This document shows, one piece after another, positions 8,421 to 16,805 of a DNA stretch of 17,124 nt. Every line of letters begins with the position of its first letter. Position 1 is the stretch's first letter. The notes under the pieces are model-generated. The model did no database searches. It had not been told where the DNA came from and worked only from the letters and a program-made list of their open reading frames with translations. The position numbers were made by a program, and so were the translations under genes. The stretch comes from Candidatus Gastranaerophilales bacterium (lineage in GTDB: Bacteria; Cyanobacteriota; Vampirovibrionia; Gastranaerophilales; Gastranaerophilaceae), in NCBI GenBank assembly GCA_947632315.1, contig CANROV010000026.1, positions 1 through 17,124 of the forward strand. The letters run 5' to 3'.

Positions 8421-8453
8421 GAGGAATAGGAAGAGGAGGAGGAGGGGAAAAAA
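8421..8453 (+). repeat. Purine-only tract with GGA repeats
   Basis: A 33-base stretch is all purine except one T, with 26 uninterrupted purines from 8428 and an internal run of GAGGAGGAGGAGGGG. It lies between the pckA terminator and the stop codon (8458-8460) of the minus-strand lysozyme-like gene. Its polypyrimidine complement would be in that gene's 3' untranslated RNA. No function is evident. Confidence 0.6.
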
Positions 8454-8457
8454 TATT

Positions 8458-9660
8458 TTATGCATTATCAATATCAATACTGTTTTTTATATTTTCATTA
8501 ACGATATCAATTCCGTTTTTACCCGCAGCCTGCTGAGCATATTTAGCCGCCAAGCTTGAAACATTAACCGTAAATTGGTCGTAATCAAAATCTTCAGGAT
8601 TAGATAGTATTACCCCTATTTTATCTGCAAGTAATCTGTCTAACTGCATGCCTGTTCCCGCCGTACCTTTATTCCAGCCATAAGCACAATATTCTGTAAT
8701 ATTCATTTCTTCGCCGGGAGCGGTAAGAACATATCTAAGATAATCTATATCCGATATATTTAAATTAAAATCACCATACTCAGACAGCAATTTATTTAAT
8801 TCATTCAATTGATATTCTTCGTTATATTCCATATCTCCTTTATCGGAAATTTTAGAACCGTTTGAAGATAAAAGTAATTGTTTAAATGCCGAACGAATTT
8901 CAATTTTTTCTTTATCATCAGCATTATGATAAATATCGGAAATATTATTCAATATATCATTCCCTTTTTGTGTAATTTGAGAATCAGACATATCAGAGGG
9001 GAGATTTTTAGCAGAATCTTTATGTCCATTATCCAATACATTAAGATAATTTTCATAATTAGAAGCAATAGAAGTAAGAACAACCATAGTAGCAACAGCT
9101 GCTTTGTCAGGTTCTTGATAAAGATTATTATCGGAAACACTTGAAGCCTCAATACCGTGAGAATTAATAATATCTTTTTGAGATTGAGATAACTTATCGG
9201 TATTTAAGAAATCATAAATTTTCATCTGTGTTAAGCCGGATGAAGCAGAAGCACCGCCAAACAAGACATCTACCTGTTTGAATATACTTCTGAAAAATTT
9301 TCCTATCCCCGTATTTTCATCATTATATCCTTTTTCCTGCCCCATACCTGTTTCTTGGCTTGCAATCGCAAGTGCTATGCAGGCAAAGCTGTCATATTCA
9401 TCCGAAGATAAACCAAGTTCTTTGCATAAACTTTCTTTATTGCTTTTTAAACCTTCAAGAAATTTTTTACCTTGTTCGTTATCATTAACATTCACCGATT
9501 TATAGGTATCATTGAACGTATTTCGTTCTTCTTCCGTAAGCTCTGTTGTATAAAGAATACTAATATCATCAATATTAATTTCGTCATCCGGGGTATTATC
9601 AGTATTTGCTTGACTGTTTTTATATACACCGTCATTTAAATGAATATTTGAAATCTGCAT
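8458..9660 (-). CDS. Divergent lysozyme-fold (transglycosylase-like) protein without signal peptide
   Basis: A 400-residue acidic protein from the ATG at 9660. A longer form from a TTG at 9687 lacks support, while AGG lies about 10 nt before the ATG. I do not recognise a named family over the full length. Residues about 88-150 read ACIALAIASQETGMGQ...SSGLTQMKIYD, matching the lysozyme/SLT layout of a helix ending in a catalytic Glu (Glu103) followed by a G-x-x-Q strand (142-145). The rest is soluble and Asn/Asp/Ser-rich, with no cleavable signal, transmembrane helix or clear EF-hand. It follows fabF by 86 bases on the same strand and ends at the terminator shared with pckA. It resembles the other signal-less lysozyme-fold protein at 4383-6563 in type though not in sequence. 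Peptidoglycan cleavage is inferred from the short motif only. Confidence 0.65.
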   Translation of the reverse strand: MQISNIHLNDGVYKNSQANTDNTPDDEINIDDISILYTTELTEEERNTFNDTYKSVNVNDNEQGKKFLEGLKSNKESLCKELGLSSDEYDSFACIALAIASQETGMGQEKGYNDENTGIGKFFRSIFKQVDVLFGGASASSGLTQMKIYDFLNTDKLSQSQKDIINSHGIEASSVSDNNLYQEPDKAAVATMVVLTSIASNYENYLNVLDNGHKDSAKNLPSDMSDSQITQKGNDILNNISDIYHNADDKEKIEIRSAFKQLLLSSNGSKISDKGDMEYNEEYQLNELNKLLSEYGDFNLNISDIDYLRYVLTAPGEEMNITEYCAYGWNKGTAGTGMQLDRLLADKIGVILSNPEDFDYDQFTVNVSSLAAKYAQQAAGKNGIDIVNENIKNSIDIDNA

Positions 9661-9746
9661 AACAAAGAACCTATGTTTATACACCAATAAAATATATCGG
9701 CATAAACTAAAATTTCTTTAATTGCAATTTCAAATAAAAAATTTTA

Positions 9747-10994
9747 CTAAACCTTTTCAAACATTAAAACCGCATTATGACCACCAAAACCGAAAGAATT
9801 TGACAGTGCTGTTTTTACTTCTTTGCGTTTAGACTTATTTGCAACATAATCCAAATCAGCAGCTTCAGGGTCTAAGTTAACCAAGTTTAAAGTAGGCGGA
9901 ACAATTCCTTCAACAATAGTTTTTACTGAAACTATTGCTTCCGTACTGCCTGCAGCTCCGAGCATATGTCCTGTCATCGATTTTGTTGAACTTACACAAA
10001 GGTTTGTATTTGTTTTTCTGTCGCCGAATACACGTGCAACAGTGTTAGACTCAGCGAGGTCGCCCAAATGTGTACTTGTTCCGTGCATATTAATATAATC
10101 AATATCCTTAGGTTCTTTATTTGCTTCTTTTAAGCAGTTACGTATAGCAAGTTCCGCACCTTTTCCTTCAGGATCGGGAGCTACCATATCATAAGCGTCC
10201 GAGCTTTGACCATATCCAGTTATTTCAGCATAAATTTTTGCACCACGTTTAAGTGCATGTTCTCTTTCTTCCAAAATTATAACAGCTCCGCCTTCTGACA
10301 GAACAAAACCGTCACGGTCTTTATCATAGGGTCTTGATACTTCATGAGGCGGTCTTGTGCTTTTTGAAAGTGTTCTTGCACTGGTAAATGCACCTATACC
10401 AAAATCACAGACACTTGATTCAGCTCCGCCCGCAAACATTAAATCGGCATCACCATATTGAATTGTACGATAAGAATCGCCAATTGAATGTGCGCCTGTT
10501 GCACAAGCTGATAATACCGCTTTACTGGGGCCTCTTAGTCCGTATTTTATAGAAACCTTTCCTGACGCCATATTTGCTATCATCATTGGAACAGTAAAAG
10601 GAGAACATTTGTGAAATCCTCTGTTTAACATTTCTTGATAACCTGTAGTAACAACAACCAGTCCGCCTGCTGCCGTTGAAACTATCGTTCCTATTCTTGT
10701 TAAATCTTCTTTTGTTAAATCTAAACCGGAATCTTTATAGGCTTCTTCAGCTGCAATCAAAGCATATATTATACTTTTATCAAGCCTTTTTGCTTCCTTT
10801 GCATCTAAATATGATTCTATATTAATGTCATCGGGAACTTGACCGGCAACTTTTACAAGATGTTTTTCTTTATCAAGTTTATGTTCCTTTATACCGCTTA
10901 TACCGTTTACAAGGTTTGTCCATAACCTGTCTACCCCAATTCCATAAGGTGTTACACATCCCATACCTGTTACAACTACTCGTCTTTTTGACAT
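9747..10994 (-). CDS. fabF: Beta-ketoacyl-ACP synthase II
   Basis: The 415-residue length and motifs match FabF, the condensing enzyme that extends acyl-ACP with malonyl-ACP in type II fatty acid synthesis in the cytoplasm. The N-terminus RRVVVTGMGCVTPYG is typical. The nucleophile is Cys164 in LSACATGAHS, with His304 in MHGTSTHLGD, Lys338 in STKSMTGH and His343, matching the Cys-His-Lys-His set of the family. The C-terminal NSFGFGGHNAVL is present. The ATG at 10994 has a strong SD (GGAGG, 11000-11004, 5 nt spacing). It has its own promoter and no other fab genes beside it in the window, so it appears detached from the usual fab cluster. Confidence 0.97.
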   Translation of the reverse strand: MSKRRVVVTGMGCVTPYGIGVDRLWTNLVNGISGIKEHKLDKEKHLVKVAGQVPDDINIESYLDAKEAKRLDKSIIYALIAAEEAYKDSGLDLTKEDLTRIGTIVSTAAGGLVVVTTGYQEMLNRGFHKCSPFTVPMMIANMASGKVSIKYGLRGPSKAVLSACATGAHSIGDSYRTIQYGDADLMFAGGAESSVCDFGIGAFTSARTLSKSTRPPHEVSRPYDKDRDGFVLSEGGAVIILEEREHALKRGAKIYAEITGYGQSSDAYDMVAPDPEGKGAELAIRNCLKEANKEPKDIDYINMHGTSTHLGDLAESNTVARVFGDRKTNTNLCVSSTKSMTGHMLGAAGSTEAIVSVKTIVEGIVPPTLNLVNLDPEAADLDYVANKSKRKEVKTALSNSFGFGGHNAVLMFEKV

Positions 10995-11046
10995 TTATTC
11001 CTCCAACGGTAAAAACTATTTCCCTGACTATCCTTTTTTTATTAAA

Positions 11047-11075
11047 ATAATATTCCGAAAACAAGACAAAATCAA
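11047..11075 (-). promoter_or_regulatory. fabF promoter
   Basis: On the minus strand TTGATT (11070-11075) is separated by exactly 17 bases from TATTAT (11047-11052). The start would be near 11040, giving a leader of about 45 bases with the SD at 11000-11004. It lies in the 93-base gap after the mannosidase gene, in which I see no terminator. Confidence 0.55.
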
Positions 11076-11087
11076 CAGTATTATATT

Positions 11088-13295
11088 TTATAGTTCAAAT
11101 TTCATATCCGATTTATTTGTGTATAAAGGAATACAATAAGAATAATATTCATCAGCAACAGAGTACATTTCTTGTTGTGAGTTTGTAAAAGTAACGGCAA
11201 ATTGAGCTTTATTTTTACCTAAACACTGCATTTTAGGCGTTTCTAAAGGAGGCCCCGCCGGTGTGCCTCTCGTTGGATTATTAGGATTTGATATTATACC
11301 TGTTGCTCTTAACAATGTTAAATTAACACTGTTTTTTATTATTTCATACTCGCTCAAACCTTTTGTAACAAGACCAAAGCCTTGAGTCATCATAAACCTT
11401 TGCATTGGAGATGTATTTGGCTTTATTTCTCTGCCTCTTGGAGCGGGCAGATATTTATTTATTTCAAAATCAGGGTCAAAATTTCGTTCTGTTGTCGAAA
11501 ATAAATCTTCATTTATTGTTGAATATATTTTTTCTTTTAAATTAAATCCTATTTTTAAAATATGGTCTTTACTTTTATTTTCCCAATTTATTATAAATTC
11601 AAGGTATCGTGACTGATTATATAATAAAACTTCAATATTGATTTTATGTTTATATGTTTTTTTACTTCTTCCTTTTTGACTCGACATTGAAGGTATATCA
11701 ATTTCATAAGTTAATAACATTTTTGCAATAATTGAATTTGATATTTTTAATTTTGAAGATTTTAGTTTAGCATTTATAGGCAAATCATTTTTTAATGCAC
11801 CAAAATTATAGCTGTCGCCTATATCTGCCAAATCAATAATTTTAATAAAATCTTTGTATTCTTGGTTAAATATTTTATCAGTTACATTAATTTTTCCGTT
11901 TTTTACTTCAACCTTTATATTTTTATTTTCAATAAAATTTTTACCTGTTTTTAAGTTTTTTTCTTGGCATATATGACTTTTATTAAGGTGAGTTAATGAC
12001 ATAGGAGGAATATTTTTTACATCAATTAAATATTCATTTAATATAGTATAATCTTCAGTTATGGGAATTTGATTTATATTATAAAGTTTTTCATCAGTAA
12101 AACCTTTAAAACTTCCCATTTTAACTTCATTAAGCTTTTTATTCGTTACAATTTTTATTGCACCCGAATACGGATGTTTTGAAAGATTTATTAACGCTAA
12201 AGGTGCATTTTTGTCTGATAAATCTCTTATGGTTCTTTTTATTATTCCGTTTGCAACAGTATCAACTTTTTTAAACCTTTGCATAACTTCATCCGAAACA
12301 CTATCTATACTGCAAGCATATATGCTGTCGTGAGCGTGATTTTTTATAAGAAGTTTATATGCATAATTAATTTCTTCCTGCCTGTTTTTAATATTAAAAT
12401 ATTTTCTTGCAATTTGTTCCAAGGTATCTGCAATATCAGCTAAAATATATTGTGATTGTGCATTTGCCTGCTTTATATCAAGCCTGGTTGAATAAACTCC
12501 GGGGAGAATGAAATTAAGACTATTTTCTAAAAATTCACCTTTTACTTTTTCTCTTGATTTTATTTTGTCAAAATATTCAAAAGGAGTTCCTATATCTATC
12601 TTATAATCTTGATAAATATTATTTAATAATTTTATTTGTTCTTTTAAATTTTTTGAAACAGCCAAATGGTCGGCACCAATAGGTAAAAGAACGAAATCTT
12701 TACTTTTTGCCGAAATTTTATCAAGATATTTTTTTAAAAATTCAGCTTTTTCTTCAATTGGTTTATCAAGGTTTAAAAAGTCTTGAAAATATCCTTGTAT
12801 TAAATTGGTGGTTTTAATTCCGTCCCAGTCAAGGTCTGCATTTAAATCGCCTAAACCACGCCAGAGTATTGCTTTATTAATACCAAAGTGTATTAATAAC
12901 ACAGGAATATCTTTGCTATGCCCGAAGCTGTCTGCAATATATCCGATAAAATCAGTTCCCCCAAGCTCTTTTGATTTTTTTATTCCAAGCTCAAGATTTT
13001 TCAATAAGCATTTCCCCGAAACCAAAAAGCTGTCAGATGAACAATAAAACGGGCCAATATGCAGTTTTTTTTCTTTTATCAATTTTTTTATTAACGGAAG
13101 TTTTTCACTTCTTATTTCAAGATAATCCTCAATTGCAGCAGTTTGTCCGTCGAAATAGAAGCAGGGAATTTCATCATTTTCAAGCATTTTCAGGACATCA
13201 TCCAAAACTTCAATGAGTCTTAATCTGAATTCTTCAAACTCACGATACCACTCTCTATCCCAATGTGTATGAATATATGCTGTTACTTGTTTCAT
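11088..13295 (-). CDS. Glycoside hydrolase family 38 alpha-mannosidase-type enzyme
   Basis: A 735-residue protein with the GH38 layout. The start IHTHWDREWYREFEEFRL gives zinc ligands His11 and Asp13. FDGQTAAIEDYL, HIGPFYCSSDSFLVSGK and GYIADSFGHS follow, with Asp122 as expected nucleophile and zinc ligand. The middle domain has KNHAHDSIYACSIDSV (His322 as the fourth zinc ligand). The C-terminal beta region includes LPAPRGREI and MTQGFGLVTKGL. The family hydrolyses alpha-mannosides, and the HWDREW form is shared with MngB-type mannosylglycerate hydrolases, which are longer (about 880 residues). No signal peptide is visible, so a cytosolic role on imported or internally recycled mannosides is inferred. 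It begins 9 nt after the peptidase-like gene with only a weak SD, which suggests coupling. Confidence 0.9.
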   Translation of the reverse strand: MKQVTAYIHTHWDREWYREFEEFRLRLIEVLDDVLKMLENDEIPCFYFDGQTAAIEDYLEIRSEKLPLIKKLIKEKKLHIGPFYCSSDSFLVSGKCLLKNLELGIKKSKELGGTDFIGYIADSFGHSKDIPVLLIHFGINKAILWRGLGDLNADLDWDGIKTTNLIQGYFQDFLNLDKPIEEKAEFLKKYLDKISAKSKDFVLLPIGADHLAVSKNLKEQIKLLNNIYQDYKIDIGTPFEYFDKIKSREKVKGEFLENSLNFILPGVYSTRLDIKQANAQSQYILADIADTLEQIARKYFNIKNRQEEINYAYKLLIKNHAHDSIYACSIDSVSDEVMQRFKKVDTVANGIIKRTIRDLSDKNAPLALINLSKHPYSGAIKIVTNKKLNEVKMGSFKGFTDEKLYNINQIPITEDYTILNEYLIDVKNIPPMSLTHLNKSHICQEKNLKTGKNFIENKNIKVEVKNGKINVTDKIFNQEYKDFIKIIDLADIGDSYNFGALKNDLPINAKLKSSKLKISNSIIAKMLLTYEIDIPSMSSQKGRSKKTYKHKINIEVLLYNQSRYLEFIINWENKSKDHILKIGFNLKEKIYSTINEDLFSTTERNFDPDFEINKYLPAPRGREIKPNTSPMQRFMMTQGFGLVTKGLSEYEIIKNSVNLTLLRATGIISNPNNPTRGTPAGPPLETPKMQCLGKNKAQFAVTFTNSQQEMYSVADEYYSYCIPLYTNKSDMKFEL

Positions 13296-13304
13296 AAATT
13301 GATT

Positions 13305-14183
13305 TTAATCTTTTTTTCCAAATATTTCAAATAAATCCTTAAGCTCTTTATAGTAACCGTTTTCAAGGAGTTTTAAAAATTTATGTGTGGCTATAGGGGC
13401 TACAGTTTCAACAGTTTCGGGAGTCATAAAATAACCTGACACAAACCTGGCAAAAAGTTCTGTCGGAGTTTCATAATATTTAGAAAGTTTATTTATTCTC
13501 CTTGACAGCTTAGCCTGTTTCCTTTGCATGGAACATAATTTTATATATAACATAAAAGCTTTAGGCATATCGGGAAAATCATTTTCAATATTTTTTACGG
13601 TTAATATCTTTTCTTTTTTAAAGAAAAATCCTTTCATCAGTTTTATTGCATCATACTTAACAAGATATTTTGCATCGGAATTTTTTATATATTTTTCAAA
13701 TTCAGGAAATTTTTTTGACCTTAAAAAATCGGGATATTCTTTCTTTATAATATTTTGCATACCTTTTACGGCTTTTGAAGTTTCTTCTTTCGCATTTAAG
13801 AATATGGTTAATCTTGAATTTTTATCGGTTAATCTCGTTACATTTATAAGTTCTGATTTTATTTCGGATATATCTTGAGTATCAAATAATTTTTGAAGAG
13901 TATAAGGATTTTTTATAAAATCTTTATCTATCTTAGAATGAATATGATGTGCAAATTCATGAACAAGAACGGAAATTGCACTGTCATCTTTTATTGTATT
14001 AGATATATCTATCCTGTTTTTTTGATATAAACCTTTATTTCCTCGTGCTTTAGTATTTGTCTTAACTTCAATTCCGCAGCTTCTTATAAATTCTATGACA
14101 TTTCTTTTGGTTAAAGGTTTAGTTCTGTCATATGTCATTTTAATATTATATTCGGGTTCTTTTTCTTTTTTATAAAAAAACAT
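13305..14183 (-). CDS. HExxH zinc metallopeptidase-like protein
   Basis: A 292-residue basic, soluble protein I cannot assign to a named family. SVLVHEFAHHIHS (71-83) is a zincin motif in which His75 and His79 would bind zinc and Glu76 would act as the general base. A later YYETPTELFARFVSGYF (237-252) supplies Glu242 as a plausible third ligand, a spacing seen in zincins where a TELFAR-like helix follows the core. The GNKGLYQKNRIDIS strand ahead of HExxH is consistent with an edge strand. Residues 110-225 are Lys-rich and helical. There is no signal peptide. The ATG overlaps the stop of cutA (TAATG), so translation is coupled. Substrate is unknown. It could also be a catalytically inert or toxin-like zincin. 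Confidence 0.72.
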   Translation of the reverse strand: MFFYKKEKEPEYNIKMTYDRTKPLTKRNVIEFIRSCGIEVKTNTKARGNKGLYQKNRIDISNTIKDDSAISVLVHEFAHHIHSKIDKDFIKNPYTLQKLFDTQDISEIKSELINVTRLTDKNSRLTIFLNAKEETSKAVKGMQNIIKKEYPDFLRSKKFPEFEKYIKNSDAKYLVKYDAIKLMKGFFFKKEKILTVKNIENDFPDMPKAFMLYIKLCSMQRKQAKLSRRINKLSKYYETPTELFARFVSGYFMTPETVETVAPIATHKFLKLLENGYYKELKDLFEIFGKKD

Positions 14184-14497
14184 TATTGCGTTTGCTCATT
14201 TATCCAGTTTAAATAGTCATAGCTTCCTTCAATAACAGGTATACATATTATTTCGGGAACATCATAAGAGTGAATTTTCTTAATTTCATTTTGTATTTCA
14301 GAAAAAAGTTCAGTTTTTGTTTTCATCACCATTAATATTTCAGAATCTTCATTCAAGTTATTATTCCAAACATATATTGATGTAACTTTAGGAATAATAG
14401 TACAGCAGGCAATTAATTTATTTTCAATAAGAGTTTTAGCAATTTTTTTTGCTTCTTCTTCATTAGAAGTGGTACAATTTATTATACAGTATGTCAT
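14183..14497 (-). CDS. cutA: Divalent-cation tolerance protein CutA
   Basis: A 104-residue protein, the normal length for the CutA1 family of small trimeric proteins with a ferredoxin-like fold. Signatures are YCIINCTTSNEEEAKKIAKT at the start, LIACCTIIP with the conserved CC-type turn, SIYVWNN, EILMVMKTK and the C-terminal IHSYDVPEIICIPV. The family is linked to divalent metal tolerance, but its biochemical role is not settled. The ATG overlaps the stop of the upstream oxidase gene (ATGA, 14494-14497), with AGGAG 5 nt before the start, and its stop overlaps the next start. Confidence 0.95.
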   Translation of the reverse strand: MTYCIINCTTSNEEEAKKIAKTLIENKLIACCTIIPKVTSIYVWNNNLNEDSEILMVMKTKTELFSEIQNEIKKIHSYDVPEIICIPVIEGSYDYLNWINEQTQ

Positions 14498-15906
14498 TCG
14501 TTCTCCTGAAAAATTTTGTTTGGATTTAATATATTTTTAGGGTCTAAAAGTTTTTTTATTTGTTTCATTATTTTTAATGAGTTTGAGTCAAGAGCTTTAT
14601 TAATAAACTTTGATTTTTCACAGCCGATACCGTGTTCGCCTGATAAAGTACCATTTAAGCCAATTGCCAGATTAAAGAGTTCTTCTTTTGCATTTAAAAA
14701 ATTCTGACGTTCTTTAGGATTTCTTAAATCAAGTGCAATATTCGGGTGAATATTACCATCTCCGATATGCCCCATTATACATGTTTTTAATTCATATTTA
14801 TCGCATATATTTCTTATTCCGTTAACAAGTGCAACAATATTTTTTCTTGGCACAACGACATCTTCCGTAACAACATTCGGTGCAAGTTTTGCGGTAGCTC
14901 CAAAAGATGAACGCCTTGATACCCAAATTCTTTCTTCTTCTTCTTTTGTTTTTGCAATCTGAATATAAGCAGAATTATTTTTCTTACATATCTCAATAAT
15001 TTTATCATATTGTTCATCCAAAGCAGATTTAAACCCGTCAATTTCAATCAGTAAAGCAGAAGCTTTATCGGTTAACAATCCTGAAGGATAAAAGCTCTCA
15101 ATTGTTTGAAGAGTGTTTTTATCCATCAAATCGATAACAGAAGGAGTTATAAGATTTGAAATTATATCATTGACAGTTTTTGATGTATCTTCTAATGAGT
15201 CAAAGTAAACAAGCATAACTCTTCTTGCTTCAGGTTTCGGAATTAATCTTATTACCGCTTGAGTTATAATTCCCAAAGTACCTTCCGAGCCTACAAACAA
15301 TTGAGTAAGATTATAACCTGTAACGTTTTTGGAACAATCACATCCGGTATGAGTTATGGTTCCGTCGGCCAAAACTATTTCTAAATCAATAATAAAATCT
15401 TTTGTGGAACCATATTTGAATGTATGAGGCCCTCCTGAAGATAAACCAATACTTCCGCCTATCATAGATACTTTTAAATTTGAAGGGTCGGGCGGATAAA
15501 AGAGATTATAAGATTCAACAGCCCTTTGCAAGTCCTCTATTACAACTCCCGGTTCAACTTTACACAAAAGATTATCTTTATTTATTTCAATTATTCTGTT
15601 CATTTTAGAAAAATCAAGAATAATTCCTCCGTTTTTAGGCAGGCAGGCTCCGCAAAGATTTGTTCCCGCACTTCTTGCCACTACGGGAATATTATTCTCA
15701 TACGCATATTTCATTATTCTGCTTACCTGATTAACATCTCTTGCAAAAATAACAGCTTGAGCCAATTCCTTTGGATTGGTCATATTTGTTGAATCAGTAG
15801 AATATACATATAATTCATCATAATTAAAAAGTATATTTTCACTTCCTGCAACTTTCTCAATATCTCTTATAAATTCTGTTTTGTTTTTATTTAACGCAGT
15901 TAACAT
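14494..15906 (-). CDS. glcD: FAD-linked 2-hydroxyacid oxidase, GlcD / D-lactate dehydrogenase type
   Basis: A 470-residue flavoprotein from the ATG at 15906. An in-frame TTG 33 bases upstream is less likely because GAGGG lies just before the ATG. The FAD-binding type 4 (PCMH) domain shows PVVARSAGTNLCGACLP, VEPGVVIEDLQ, YPPDPS and SSGGPHTFKYGSTKDFI. The C-terminal FAD-oxidase domain shows CIMGHIGDGNIHPN and LSGEHGIGCEKS, both typical of GlcD-family enzymes that oxidise glycolate, D-lactate or similar 2-hydroxyacids. No GlcE or GlcF partner is next to it, which may favour a single-subunit D-lactate or 2-hydroxyglutarate type activity. It is the first gene of the operon with cutA, the peptidase-like gene and the GH38 gene. 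The gene symbol is given at family level. Confidence 0.88.
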   Translation of the reverse strand: MLTALNKNKTEFIRDIEKVAGSENILFNYDELYVYSTDSTNMTNPKELAQAVIFARDVNQVSRIMKYAYENNIPVVARSAGTNLCGACLPKNGGIILDFSKMNRIIEINKDNLLCKVEPGVVIEDLQRAVESYNLFYPPDPSNLKVSMIGGSIGLSSGGPHTFKYGSTKDFIIDLEIVLADGTITHTGCDCSKNVTGYNLTQLFVGSEGTLGIITQAVIRLIPKPEARRVMLVYFDSLEDTSKTVNDIISNLITPSVIDLMDKNTLQTIESFYPSGLLTDKASALLIEIDGFKSALDEQYDKIIEICKKNNSAYIQIAKTKEEEERIWVSRRSSFGATAKLAPNVVTEDVVVPRKNIVALVNGIRNICDKYELKTCIMGHIGDGNIHPNIALDLRNPKERQNFLNAKEELFNLAIGLNGTLSGEHGIGCEKSKFINKALDSNSLKIMKQIKKLLDPKNILNPNKIFQENE

Positions 15907-15922
15907 ATTCCCTCTTATCAAA

Positions 15923-15952
15923 ATTATAAAATAAAACAAAGTCTTATAACAA
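15923..15952 (-). promoter_or_regulatory. Promoter of the glcD-cutA-peptidase-GH38 operon
   Basis: On the minus strand a perfect TATAAT (15923-15928) follows TTGTTA (15947-15952) with 18 bases between. The predicted start near 15916 leaves a leader of only about 10 bases, just enough for the GAGGG at 15910-15914. A promoter further upstream in the AT-rich divergent gap (15907-16078) cannot be excluded. That gap holds no other feature I can support. Confidence 0.4.
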
Positions 15953-16078
15953 TATTTTATACTTAATTTGAAGTTATAATAATTGGTTTAATTGTTAAAA
16001 GTACACACTTTATTACTAATGTAAATAATCGGGAAATAATGTTTAATTAGAACGTAAAGAAAGTTATCAGGTAAAAAA

Positions 16079-16771
16079 ATGTCAAAACGAATACAAATTT
16101 TTTCTGTTTGTTTGGTGTTTATATTTTACTTAGTGAGCGGAATATCATTAAATAAAACAGTTTATTCAAAAGATACGGAATATAAAAGTGAAGAATTCAT
16201 AAATGTCACGGTTTACGAGAGAATTAATCCGGCCATAGTACTTGTAGAAGCGCAAATGGCGGACGGATTATCGAGCGGAACAGGATGTATAATCAACAAA
16301 AACGGAGTAATCTTAACCAGTTCCCACGTTGTAAATAATGCTTCATACATAGAAGTAACAACGGCAAAGGGTGAAGTATATAAAGCGGATGTTATGAAAT
16401 CTGATGAAGAAAAAGGTGATTTAGCCCTGCTTAAAATTACGCCAAAAACACCTTTACCAACAATAAAATTAGGTGATTCATCAATGGTTAAAGTAGGACA
16501 AAAAGTTCTTGCAATAGGAAATCCGTTTGGTTTTAACGGAACTCTGACCACGGGAATTGTTTCAAGAATTGATTACGAACGAAATAAAATTCAGACTGAT
16601 GCCGCAATAAATCCGGGTTCATCAGGAGGCCCTATCTTGAATGCAAAAGGCGAAGTTATCGGAATCAGCCAATCCATATTTAATCCCGATAATAATAAGT
16701 CAAATATCGGAATTGGTTTTGCTGTTCCTGCAAATGAAGTAAAAAAACTTGTCAGTGCTTATATTAATTAA
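16079..16771 (+). CDS. Trypsin-like (S1C/HtrA-type) serine protease without PDZ domain
   Basis: A 230-residue envelope protease. Residues 1-22 (MSKR then a hydrophobic stretch ending in LVSGISL) form a signal peptide or N-terminal anchor. The protease domain contains the triad His83 (TSSHVVN), Asp114 (KGDLALLKI) and Ser182 (NPGSSGGPIL), and the oxyanion and substrate strands VLAIGNPFGF and SNIGIGFAVP typical of HtrA/Deg proteases. The protein ends right after this domain, so it lacks the PDZ domains of DegP/DegS. It probably degrades or cleaves proteins in the periplasm or at the cell surface. AGG lies 7 nt before the ATG. It is monocistronic, divergent from the glcD operon, and followed by a hairpin terminator. 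Confidence 0.92.
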   Translation: MSKRIQIFSVCLVFIFYLVSGISLNKTVYSKDTEYKSEEFINVTVYERINPAIVLVEAQMADGLSSGTGCIINKNGVILTSSHVVNNASYIEVTTAKGEVYKADVMKSDEEKGDLALLKITPKTPLPTIKLGDSSMVKVGQKVLAIGNPFGFNGTLTTGIVSRIDYERNKIQTDAAINPGSSGGPILNAKGEVIGISQSIFNPDNNKSNIGIGFAVPANEVKKLVSAYIN

Positions 16772-16805
16772 TTTTTTATTTTTCAGTTAATTAATTATTT
16801 ATTAT

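Noticed and set aside
8460..8501. Plus-strand mini-ORF starting ATGCATTATCAA after the GGAGGGG tract
   Set aside because: SD-to-start spacing is too long (about 13 bases) and the 13-codon product lies antisense to the end of a real gene.
9661..9687. Longer start (TTG) for the lysozyme-like protein giving MVYKHRFFV ahead of MQISN
   Set aside because: No SD fits the TTG, the extension does not form a signal peptide, and the ATG at 9660 has an AGG upstream.
12805..13216. Plus-strand open frames inside the GH38 gene
   Set aside because: They are antisense to conserved GH38 motifs and have no SD or recognisable product.
15907..15939. Longer start (TTG) for the GlcD-type oxidase giving a hydrophobic MFYFIILI leader
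   Set aside because: The leader spans the likely TATAAT and SD, and the ATG at 15906 with GAGGG fits the family start.
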